Shown here in pieces: positions 29,002-38,840 of a DNA stretch of 64,000 bases. Source of the DNA: Streptococcus australis ATCC 700641 (lineage in GTDB: Bacteria; Bacillota; Bacilli; Lactobacillales; Streptococcaceae); NCBI RefSeq assembly GCF_000186465.1, contig NZ_GL636091.1, positions 600,152-664,151 of the forward strand, given 5' to 3'. How positions within the stretch are numbered: position 1 is the stretch's first letter; the number at the start of each line of letters is the position of its first letter. A program made the position numbers and the translations under genes. Under the pieces are notes generated by a model. The model saw only the letters and a program-made list of their open reading frames with translations. It ran no database searches and was not told where the DNA came from.

Positions 29002-29226
29002 ATGGAAGTTTTATGTTTAATCCTATTGATTGTTTTAAGTGTTCTACTAATTGTATTGATTACACTACAGCCCCGGCAAACACAGATTTTTTCTAATGAT
29101 GCTATGAGCAATATCGGAAAAGGTAGTTACTGGTCAAGCCAGCCTTTGCTAAAGATCGGGACCTTGGTGACGAGTTTAGCTCTTTTAGTGTTACTACTTT
29201 TCCTGATGATTTTCGTTTACGATTAG
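29002..29226 (+). CDS. asp5: Accessory Sec protein Asp5 (SecG-like)
   Basis: A 74-residue protein with two membrane helices flanking a short polar loop (QPRQTQIFSNDAMSNIGKGS), the SecG layout. It follows Asp4 by 2 bp. ATG 29002 is preferred over the upstream GTG 28996 because gaggtg lies just before it. Asp5 is thought to complete the SecY2/Asp4/Asp5 channel. Last gene of the export operon; a hairpin terminator begins 54 bp after the stop. Confidence 0.88.
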   Translation: MEVLCLILLIVLSVLLIVLITLQPRQTQIFSNDAMSNIGKGSYWSSQPLLKIGTLVTSLALLVLLLFLMIFVYD

Positions 29227-29280
29227 TGGTCAAATGAAGATTGAGTCGGGAGTGGGGAAGAACTCTGACTAATAAAAAAG

Positions 29281-29311
29281 TTGAAAAGGTTTCCCAAACC
29301 TTTTCAATTTT
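29281..29311 (+). terminator. Terminator of the accessory Sec operon
   Basis: Perfect 12-bp arms ttgaaaaggttt / aaaccttttcaa with loop ccc, then a T-rich tail. A second nested inverted repeat (gtttcaac ... gttgaaac enclosing aacagtct/agactgtt) follows at 29325-29361. Confidence 0.75.
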
Positions 29312-29429
29312 CCCATCCCCATACAGTTTCAACAGTCTGTGAGACTGTTGGAGGTTGAAACATCGTTTCCGTCACATTAGGTCATTTTTGGAGTTTAAAA
29401 AGCGAACGAAGATTTAGGAAACTTACTTT

Positions 29430-29480
29430 GCAAGTCCTATTCGCCACCTCAAAGCAGTGCTTTGAGCAATCAACCACTGC
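29430..29480 (-). repeat. BOX-like element upstream of the SRRP gene
   Basis: The stretch around the perfect palindrome ctcaaagcagtgctttgag (29448-29466) matches, in reverse orientation, the pneumococcal BOX core ttgctcaaaacactgttttgagg with only two or three changes, and the flank resembles the gttctatc side. It is degenerate and lacks a full boxA-B-C order. The remaining intergenic sequence between 29227 and 29713 shows only the terminator hairpins and the promoter. Confidence 0.5.
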
Positions 29481-29661
29481 GTCATACAGTTATGCCTATT
29501 TAACATCAAAGGCTGGACAATTTTTGCGCAGCTTTTTTAGAACAAAAATGAGTGTGTAGTACCAGTAATTTATTTGGATAGGGATAGTATCTAGAAGGAG
29601 AGCTTGGATATTTAAAAAGTTGAAAAAACATAACAAGATACTAGTCATAGCATAGATGCTT

Positions 29662-29670
29662 TGATATAAT
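29662..29670 (+). promoter_or_regulatory. Promoter of the SRRP gene
   Basis: Extended -10 TGATATAAT, 43 bp upstream of the start codon. No good -35 is visible. Confidence 0.65.
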
Positions 29671-29713
29671 AAAATTTGTTGAAAAAAATATTAAATAGTA
29701 GGAAAAAGAACGA

Positions 29714-32700
29714 ATGCATTTTAAACGAACCAAAGGTCAATATCGCGAAACAGATTGCGTGACACGTTTCAAATTAATAAAATCAGGAAAACATTGGCTC
29801 CGTGCTGCGACTTCTTATTTTGGATTGTTCCGGATCCTCAAGGGCGGAGTTGACAAGGTAAGCGTCCAAGTACCACAGCTCGAAGAAAACGCACCTTCTT
29901 CAGTAAAAGAGCACTTATTAAAGGGATTGTTAACAACGGGAGCCTTGTTAACTGGAGCAACTACGACCTATCGTGTACAAGCGGATGAATCGAATGATCC
30001 ATCTGCTCTTGAGCGTGCGGTAAGTCCAGCGACAGATGTTTTGGCGGCATCAGATTCAGCTGTTTTAGGTCACTCATCAGAGTCTTCACAATCACAAACA
30101 GAAGCGACGTCAGCTTCTATTTCAGATTCAGCCTCTGTAGAAGCTTCTGTGTCTCATTCATTGAGTGTGTCAACGAGTGCGAGTGAATCTGCTAGCACGT
30201 CCGCATCTGAGTCAGCATCAACCTCGGCTTCAGAGTCTGCCAGCACTTCAGCGTCCCAAAGCGCCTCAACAAGTGCCTCAGAATCGATGAGTTCATCACT
30301 TTCTATGTCATCAGAGCCTATTGACTCTCAAGTTGTTTCTGGTGAAAAATTTAATTCTACAGTAGATTCTGAAGTTCAAGTTGTTGATTCTCACATGTTT
30401 TCTAGCTTGGTAGATTTAAATAGTCGAACCACGATTATTACTTCTACTGCTACAGCAACTATTGCGATGACATCAACATCTGAAGTAACATCTAAGAAAA
30501 TGGATGAAGATCGCAAGAAACTTGAAAAATTGTCTGCCGAAATGGGCGAATATCTTGCTAAGGCGGTAGATTTACCGGATACAGATTCAGCTATTCTCAA
30601 AGTTAAGACGGCTACTGCTGAGATTGAGTTAGCGCTTAAGGATCCAAATGCAGATCTAGGTGCAGTTGTTAAGTCTGCTACTTCAGCTCGTAACTCTATC
30701 GCCAATGCTGTTTTACGTGCAAATTCAGGTCAACGTGATAGTCGGAATGGTCAAGCTATGCCAACAGGAGAAAGCCTCAGAGGTTTTGCCCCTGTAACGC
30801 TAAATCAGCATACGACAGCTGAACTTGTTGAGGGAACGTTTGCAAGCAGTAATCGTGAGGTCCTTTGGCGTATCAATATGCATTCACAGAGCCCGCTTAA
30901 CTACGCAGGTCTGATCGCACAAGTGGATAAAAATACAACCATCACTCGAGTTCTTTTCAATGGGGAAGAAATGGAGAAACGTGGTAGTTCTGGAAATGAG
31001 TATGTTTTTAATAAGCGGCATGATTTGAATAGAAACTTAGATGCGACTATTTTAATCTACGCAGAGGTCAATAATAATTCTAGTGAAGCTACTTTGAATG
31101 CCCAGGTGGCTACAAGTAGTAGACCGTTCGATAGCGCTGCAACTGCTGGAAACTATACCCGAGTTATGAATGGTAGGGTTCCAACTGGAACAGGTCAGCG
31201 ATTAGGCAGTAAACCACCATCTATTAAATTACCAAAAGAGATTACCTACTACAATGACGATAATATCGAAACTGTAAATATGCCGCTGAGTGATGATGTA
31301 GGGATGAAGCGCCTAGATGCTGCAAATAGTAATCCAATCATTACTGGCTTGAGTGCACCTAACTATCCAGCAACTAGCAGAAATGGTTATGGAGATCTTG
31401 GGACATATGATAGACGTGGTCGTTTTACAGGATACCAGAAATCGTATAATGTACAAATTGTAGGGATGATTGGTCGAAACAACGGAATAGGACAAGCTGG
31501 TCGTGCAGATGGAGCTTGGGAACCGTATAAACCTGGTGCATATGTTCTCGAATATACAGTTACGGATACTGACAATCAAACCTCTACAGCTCGGATGACT
31601 GTTCGTATCAAAGGCTTCAACGAACGTAACGAACCTGTGAGTGGTGACACTGTTACAGTTAACAATCCATCATCTTTGAGCGAGACTGAGAGAGCTCAAA
31701 TTCTTGCAAACTTCAAGAGCAGAAATGCTGCTATCCTTTCAGGCACTGACTACGTGAAGGGTTCTGAAGGTGGTAAAGAAATTACAGTGTCTAACACTGG
31801 TGAAATCACCATTACTTATCGTGATAACACTGTGGATGTCGTCCAAGGTGGCGTAAGAGCTGAAACAGAAGTACCTGTACCTGCTGTTACAGTGATGCGT
31901 GATGGTCAGACTATCCCAGCTACTCCAAGTCCAGTAAGTAGTCGTGGAGATGAGCACATCGTCTATGCTGGTGATGATTTTACGATTAAGTTTACTGCAA
32001 CTGATAATAGTGGTAAGTTAAAAGAGTTCAAGATTGTTCCGAAAGCAGATGGAACCCAACCAGGGTTGAGAGATAACTACTTTGAAGACCCTAAATACGG
32101 TACAGGAACTGTAGGACTCTTGACAGGAGATATCACAGCTACGCCAGAAAATCCAGCAACAATTACAGTCAACGCTCATATGAAAGATGATCTGGAGTGG
32201 AAGTCAGGAAATACTTGGCAACGAAATGCAGTTGCAACTGACCAAGTAGGAAACGTTAACGCCACAACTGGAACTGGAAATGTTCGTATTACCCAAGGGG
32301 AACTTAGGAACCGTCTTGCAGTGACAAATCCTGTTATTACACCAGTTGCAGATAAGAGTAACTTGACTGAAACTGAAAAGACAGCTGTCAAGAATGCTAT
32401 CTACGCTAAGAATAATCAGACAACTCACCGTATCAAAGACATTGAAGTTGCAAACGATGGTACTGCGAAGATTATTTATAAGGATTTAACAAGTAATAGT
32501 CTTCCTCAGTTAGTAACTGTTAATGAACGGCCAAAATTGGTAATTCCATATGATAGACCAGATGTCAAAGAAATCGATATCTATCGTGGTGAGCCTACTA
32601 ACCTAACCTTTAGTGCGACAGATGATTCTGGGGAAATTTCCTCTTTGAAGTTTGAAACACAAGGTACAGCTGACAATGCTAATGGTACAAACTACGCAGG

Positions 32701-35700
32701 ATATACTGGAATTAATCGTTCAAATCCAATTACTAGCTTAACAAACGAGTCAAATGCAACTATTACCATCACTGGCACGCTTGATAAAAGTATCCCGGCG
32801 GGCAAATCATTTGAACGCTATTTGATAGCGACGGATGATCGTGGCGTCACAGATAGTGTTCATACGAAGAATGGTGTTGCTGACAATGGTTATGTCAAGT
32901 TTGTGATCAAAAATCAGACGGATAAATATAACGCTGTAGCTAAAGTGCCGACAGTTTATACTTATGTAGGCGAAACTGCTAGCGATTTATCAAATGCGGC
33001 TAACTTTGTTCAGCTTGATGGTGGGAAACAATTACCGCAAGGTGCTACTGTTGTTTGGAAGACACCAATTGACACAACTAACTCTGGGGATAATAAAACA
33101 GCTGTAGCGACAGTCACATACGCAGATGGATCTACAGATGATGTTACTGTTACTTACAGCACCATGACTACAATCAAGTCTAAAGATCCGATCAATGATA
33201 TCCAAGGAACAACTCCTCACAATGGTAATGGTTCAAACTGGCTTGACTATGTGTATAAGTCGGGAGATGCTTGGTTCCCAAGTGGTTCACGACAAACATG
33301 GACAAATGAAGATGGAACTCGCTTGTCAGATGCTCCTATCACTACGACAGAAGCTGGGCAACAACGCTTCAAATTGACTTTTACATATCCTAAAGGTCGT
33401 CTTGGTGAGACAGATAGTTCGAAATTGCTCAGCAAGACAGTAGATGTTATTCATAATGTTTATAAGTTTGAGACTAATCGTTCTTATATCTTTACTCAGG
33501 GTCAAATAAATGATGATACATATAAACAAGTAGTTGCCAATCCAAAAGATTCTATTACGAAAGTGACAGGTGCGCCTGATTATAATGTAAATAAGACGAA
33601 CTTCAGATGGGCTGATGGTGCTCCAGATCTTTCACAAGTGGGACGATTTACAAAAGATGTGGAAGTTGAACTACCTGTCGATGGTACGGGAGTACGTGTC
33701 AAACAACGAGTTCCAATCACTTACACAGTTAATCCGCAAACTCCAGAGATTTCTATTGATTCAACTAATGAGACAGGTGGCTTGCCAAATCGCTCGATTG
33801 TGGTAACAAATGTTACACCGGGATCAACTGTAACCCTGACATTAGCTGGACATACTTTTACTAAAGATGTAAAAGCTACTGATACTAGCGTCACTTTTGA
33901 TCCCCAAGATCTGAAGAAAGCTTATGATGGTAATAATGGTCTTCTTCCGACAGGTAATGTGACAGCTAAGTCAACAGTTGATGGATTGAACTCAGAAGTC
34001 GCCTCAGGAACAATCACTCCAGAGCGTGTAAAACCAACAATCACTTACACAGTCAAAGTAAATGGTCAAGAACCTAAGAAAGATAGTAATGGTCGATATC
34101 TGTTCTATGCTGGGGATAATATCCAGATTACTTATACAGGTAAAGATAATAGTGGTAAATTAGTCACACTGAAGGTCTCTGGTAATAGAAAAGACCTAAC
34201 AGACTTCTTCGAAAATAGACCTGAGTGGGGAACTGGTCCTATCACGAACATAATCAGTACCTTAACAAATGATGACCAAACTACCTTTACTATAAATGTT
34301 AATACTAATGAAGATCTTGCGTGGAGATCAGGAAACACTTGGGGACGATGGCTCACTGCTACAGATCCTAGTGGAAACAGTGTTGATGTAGGAGAAATTC
34401 GAATTCAACAAGATCAGTTGCAAAATTTGTTTAACAAGCCTGTTATTGATGTGACAGAAGTTAAGGATAAAAATCACTTAACAGAAACTGATAAGGAAAA
34501 AGTTCGCGAAGAGATTAAAAAAGCTCACGACAAGATTGTTCCAAACGGTCGCAATCGTATTTCTAGCATTGATGTAAGTGAGGATGGAATTGCAACTGTC
34601 TACTATAAAGATAATGCTAAAGTAGCATCGGGTAGCCAGCCATATTCACCGATAGTCTATAGCCAAGATGAAACTGTTTCAGAGAAGAAATATCGTTCTG
34701 AGTCAGCTTCAGCATCAGAATCAGCGTCAACATCGGCATCAGAATCTGCATTAACGTCAGCGTCCCAAAGTGCTTCGACAAGTGCGAGTGAATCCGCAAG
34801 TACGTCCGCATCACAAAGTGCATCTACAAGTGCGAGCGAATCCGCAAGTACTAGCGCATCGCAAAGCGCTTCAACAAGTGCGAGCGAATCAGCAAGCACC
34901 TCAGCATCGCAAAGTGCATCTACAAGTGCGAGCGAATCAGCAAGTACATCCGCATCACAAAGTGCATCTACAAGTGCGAGTGAATCCGCAAGTACGTCCG
35001 CATCACAAAGTGCATCTACAAGTGCGAGCGAATCAGCAAGTACATCAGCCTCACAAAGTGCGTCTACAAGTGCGAGCGAATCAGCAAGTACTAGCGCATC
35101 GCAAAGCGCATCGACAAGTGCGAGCGAATCAGCAAGTACATCAGCATCGCAAAGTGCATCTACAAGTGCGAGCGAATCAGCAAGTACATCAGCGTCACAA
35201 AGCGCTTCAACGAGTGCCTCAGAGTCAGCAAGTACATCAGCCTCACAAAGTGCATCGACAAGTGCGAGCGAATCAGCAAGTACGTCAGCGTCCCAAAGTG
35301 CTTCAATGAGTGCCTCAGAGTCAGCAAGCACCTCAGCATCGCAAAGTGCATCTACAAGTGCGAGCGAATCCGCAAGTACATCCGCATCACAAAGTGCATC
35401 TACAAGTGCTTCTGAATCAGCAAGTACTAGCGCATCGCAAAGTGCATCAACTAGCGCGAGCGAATCAGCAAGTACTAGCGCATCGCAAAGTGCATCTACA
35501 AGTGCTTCTGAATCCGCAAGTACATCCGCATCACAAAGTGCATCTATAAGTGCTTCTGAATCAGCAAGTACTAGCGCATCGCAAAGTGCATCAACTAGCG
35601 CGAGCGAATCAGCAAGCACCTCAGCATCACAAAGTGCATCAACAAGTGCCTCAGAGTCAGCAAGTACAAGTGCATCGCAAAGCCGCATCAACAAGTGCTT

Positions 35701-36839
35701 CTGAATCCGCAAGTACGTCAGCGTCGCAAAGCGCTTCAACAAGTTCGAGCGAATCCGCAAGTACTAGCGCATCGCAAAGTGAATCTACAAGTGCGAGCGA
35801 ATCAGCAAGCACCTCAGCATCACAAAGTGCATCAACAAGTGCAAGCGAATCCGCAAGTACGTCCGCATCGCAAAGTGCTTCAACAAGTGCAAGTGAATCC
35901 GCAAGTACGTCCGCATCGCAAAGTGCGTCTACAAGTGCGAGCGAATCAGCAAGTACGTCAGCGTCACAAAGTGCTTCGACAAGTGCGAGCGAGTCCGCAA
36001 GTACGTCCGCATCACAAAGTGCTTCAACGAGTGCGAGCGAATCAGCAAGTACATCAGCCTCACAAAGCGCTTCAACCAGTGCCAGCGAATCAGCAAGTAC
36101 TAGCGCATCGCAAAGCGCTTCAACAAGTGCTTCTGAATCAGCAAGCACCTCAGCATCGCAAAGTGCGTCTACAAGTGCAAGTGAATCCGCAAGTACGTCC
36201 GCTTCACAAAGTGCATCGACAAGTGCTTCTGAATCAGCAAGCACCTCTGCTTCAATGAGTGCTTCAACGAGTGCGAGCGAATCTGCAAGTACAAGTGCTT
36301 CATTGAGCGCCTCAACCAGTGCATCAAACTCTGTTATTACAAGTAAGGGAGAGCCTGAGATCCACTCTCTTGATAGCATTGATATTAATAGTGTTATTAT
36401 CTCGGATTCTATGAGTGTGTCTGTATCTGAGAGCATCTCAGCATCGCAAAGTGTCTCAACGAGTGCCTCAGCATCCGCAAGCACCTCTGCTTCAATGAGT
36501 GCGTCAACTAGTGCTTCAGAGTCCGCAAGTACATCCGCATCACAAAGTGCCTCAACAAGCACTTCAGAATCAGCAAGCACCTCAGCATCGCAAAGCGCTT
36601 CAACGAGTGCATCAGAATCCGCAAGTACCAGCGCTTCTCTAAGTACAAGTATTTCAGCTTCAACCTCAGCACAGTCGTCAGAGACACATGCGAAATTGCC
36701 ACAAACAGGTGATCAGTCAGCTAATACAGCTACCCTTGGACTTGGTTTACTAACAGGTTTAGTCGGCTTGGGAGTTGTTGCTAAAAGAAGAAAAGACGAG
36801 GATGAAGATGGAGATGGAGATGGAGTAATTGGACAGTAG
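29714..36839 (+). CDS. Serine-rich repeat glycoprotein adhesin, frameshifted in the second repeat region
   Basis: About 2,374 residues if repaired. The 90-residue accessory-Sec signal peptide has the KxGKxW-type motif ([10 protein letters not shown]) and cleavage after YRVQA. A short SRR1 spans about 115-205. An alpha-helical segment at about 258-338 ([18 protein letters not shown]...) is reminiscent of the Fap1 NR-alpha domain. A long beta-rich binding region to about 1655 holds recurring modules ([10 protein letters not shown] / [11 protein letters not shown] / [11 protein letters not shown] and LTETEK). A long SRR2, LPQTG, a membrane helix and an acid-rich tail ([13 protein letters not shown]) complete it. 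One extra C at 35683/35684 shifts SRR2 to [12 protein letters not shown] at 35704; the wall anchor lies in the other frame (to 36839). As written the product is 1,996 residues, would still be exported, but could not be anchored. Confidence 0.9.
34698..36670 (+). repeat. SRR2: 48-bp tandem repeat ([16 protein letters not shown])
   Basis: About 2 kb of a 16-residue unit alternating SASESAST and SASQSAST, degenerate mostly at codon third positions (agt/tca/agc/tct). This is the glycosylated stalk of the adhesin. One non-repeat island (about 36328-36430: [19 protein letters not shown]) interrupts it near the end, and a second short block follows. It contains the frameshift at 35683. Copy number should vary between strains and is hard to assemble. 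Confidence 0.92.
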
Positions 36840-36917
36840 TGAAGTTTGTTCACCTTTATTCTTCAGTACAAGAGAGGTTGGAAACAAAGTGCCCGACCTT
36901 CGATGACTAATAGTTAT

Positions 36918-36964
36918 AAGTGCTTGAAACACTGCTTCGAGGTAGTGGTGAGAACTTACAAAGA
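36918..36964 (+). repeat. BOX-like element downstream of the SRRP gene
   Basis: tgcttgaaacactgcttcgaggtagtggtgagaact-type sequence resembles the BOX core (ttgctcaaaacactgttttgagg then gatagaactgac) in forward orientation. It is degenerate. With the reverse-oriented element at 29430, similar repeats flank the adhesin gene on both sides. Confidence 0.45.
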
Positions 36965-37003
36965 AAGTTTCTTTTAGCCATAATCTTATGCTATATAACT
37001 TTT

Positions 37004-37061
37004 AAAGGGGTGGGACTACGAATGAATTTAGTTTAAATTCGTTCAGTCTCACTCCCTTTTT
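37004..37061 (+). terminator. Terminator of the SRRP transcript
   Basis: Long stem: ggggtgggact pairs with agtctcactccc, extended by gaatgaattta / taaattcgttc, followed by ttttt. It lies 165 bp after the stop of the repaired SRRP frame. Confidence 0.8.
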
Positions 37062-37178
37062 ATATTTAATGGATATGTTAAAAGGAAACTTTTAAAATAA
37101 TAATTGCAGAACAAGTATTTCGAGGTAGTAGGATGTTGTTTTTTGAAGTATTTATCTAGTGTTGAATAGTAAATTGTG

Positions 37179-37187
37179 TGTTATAAT
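37179..37187 (+). promoter_or_regulatory. gtfA-gtfB promoter
   Basis: Extended -10 TGTTATAAT; TTGAAT at 37162 is only 14 bp away, so the -35 is uncertain. The leader to the gtfA start is about 130 nt. Confidence 0.6.
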
Positions 37188-37325
37188 GTTAGTCGTACTA
37201 ATTGGAAATGATTAGTTTTTTTAATCGGTTAAAATGTGGTTGGGACAATGTCTCTCCCTCCTCATTCTGTAATGTAGAAATTAAAAAAGGAAAAGCGCCT
37301 TGCATTTTCCACAAAAGAGGACATT

Positions 37326-38840
37326 ATGACAGTATATAATATCAACCTGGGAATCGGTTGGGCCAGCAGTGGTGTCGAGTATGCCCAGGCCTACCGTGCC
37401 CAGTTGTTACGCAATATCCATGAACCAGCCAAATTTGTATTTATGGATATGATCTTAGCCGATAATATCCAGCATCTAACAGAAAATATCGGTTTTAAAA
37501 ATAATGAAATCATCTGGCTCTACAGCCATTTCACGGATATAAAGATAGCACCTACGACCTATACGATTGATCAGGTTTTAGCAGGATTTGCAGGGAAACC
37601 GACGCGAGAAGAAGTCGAGGGCAAGATCAAGCGCTTCTTTTATGAGGACCAAGACAACTTTTTGACCTGCTACCTGCGGGAAGAAAACAGTCCCTATGTA
37701 GAACGCTGCGAGTATGTGTCCAGAGGGATCTTGGTGAGAAAGGATTATTTCTCCTACACTCGTTACTGTACTGAGTACTTTATTCCTAAGAATAATCAAG
37801 CTACTTTGATTGAGCGTCGTTTTTACAATGAAGATGGAAGTGTTGCTTACAGCATGCAGATGGCGGATGGTCGTGAAGTCTACCGTTTTCCAGACCGTTT
37901 CCTAGTTGGTCGGCAAGAATTGATCCGTTACTTCATGCAGACCCTTAAATTGACCAAGCAAGATCTGGTTATTTTAGATCGGGAAACCAATATCGGGCAG
38001 CCTATCTTTGAAGAAGCACAAAAAGCTCGCCTGGGTGTAGTTGTTCATGCAGAGCATTTCAGTGCCAATAATGTTGATGATCAGTACATCTTGTGGAATA
38101 ACTATTACGACTACCAATTTACAAATGCGGACAAGGTGGATTTCTTTATTGTCGCTACCGACCGTCAAAAAGAAGTCTTGGCAGAGCAGTTTGTCAAATA
38201 CACAAACCATCGACCTGTTATCTATACCATTCCGGTTGGTAGTCTTGCAAGCTTGCCACAAAACGAAAATCGCACGCCATTTTCTATGATCACCGCCTCT
38301 CGCTTAGCAACTGAGAAACATATTGATTGGTTGGTCCGAGCAGTGGTCTGTGCCAAAAAAGAGTTACCAGAGCTATCCTTTGATATCTATGGCAATGGTG
38401 GAGAAGAGGGAAAGTTGCGCTCTCTTATCAATGAATTAGGGGCGACAGATTATATCCGTCTCAAAGGACATGCCAATCTTGAAGAGATTTATAAGAACTA
38501 TGAAGTTTACCTATCTGCATCGACTAGCGAAGGCTTTGGTTTGACTTTAATGGAGGCTATTGGTTCTGGTCTTCCGATTATTGGTTTTGATGTTCCTTAT
38601 GGCAATCAGACCTTTGTAGTAGAAGGAAGAAATGGCTATTTGATTCCATCTTCTTCTGATCAAGTGGTGGATCATATTGCTTCTTCCTATGCTGAAAAGA
38701 TTGTTTTGCTCTACCAAAATGAAGAGCTAGCGAATATGCGCCAAGCATCTTATGAGCGTGCGGAAGACTTTTTGACCAGCCGAGTAGAAGAAGCTTGGTC
38801 TCAATTGATTGAAGAGGTGACACATGCTGAATGTATTTGA
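37326..38840 (+). CDS. gtfA: GtfA: SRRP O-GlcNAc transferase, catalytic subunit (second pair)
   Basis: A 504-residue GT-B (GT4) enzyme that starts SRRP glycosylation by adding GlcNAc to Ser/Thr, with GtfB as partner. The N-terminal family signature is VYNINLGIGWASSGVEYAQAYR, followed by the beta-sheet add-on domain (to about 180) and the donor-site EX7E motif in TSEGFGLTLMEAIGSG (about residue 401). It lies just downstream of the SRRP gene, the classic position. It overlaps gtfB by 17 bp. It differs clearly from the GtfA-like protein at 13059. Confidence 0.95.
   Translation: MTVYNINLGIGWASSGVEYAQAYRAQLLRNIHEPAKFVFMDMILADNIQHLTENIGFKNNEIIWLYSHFTDIKIAPTTYTIDQVLAGFAGKPTREEVEGKIKRFFYEDQDNFLTCYLREENSPYVERCEYVSRGILVRKDYFSYTRYCTEYFIPKNNQATLIERRFYNEDGSVAYSMQMADGREVYRFPDRFLVGRQELIRYFMQTLKLTKQDLVILDRETNIGQPIFEEAQKARLGVVVHAEHFSANNVDDQYILWNNYYDYQFTNADKVDFFIVATDRQKEVLAEQFVKYTNHRPVIYTIPVGSLASLPQNENRTPFSMITASRLATEKHIDWLVRAVVCAKKELPELSFDIYGNGGEEGKLRSLINELGATDYIRLKGHANLEEIYKNYEVYLSASTSEGFGLTLMEAIGSGLPIIGFDVPYGNQTFVVEGRNGYLIPSSSDQVVDHIASSYAEKIVLLYQNEELANMRQASYERAEDFLTSRVEEAWSQLIEEVTHAECI

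Noticed and set aside
34770..35549. Plus-strand Q/V/R-rich frames inside SRR2
   Set aside because: Out-of-frame readings of the same repeat; they have no start signals and end at repeat-specific positions.
34657..36580. Long minus-strand open frames ([18 protein letters not shown] repeats) opposite the SRRP repeats
   Set aside because: They are the antisense reading of the 48-bp serine repeat, which lacks stops by composition. No ribosome binding site or promoter is present.
34698..36670. CRISPR array in the regular 48-bp repeats
   Set aside because: Repeats are contiguous, in frame and coding, with no unique spacers and no cas genes in the window.
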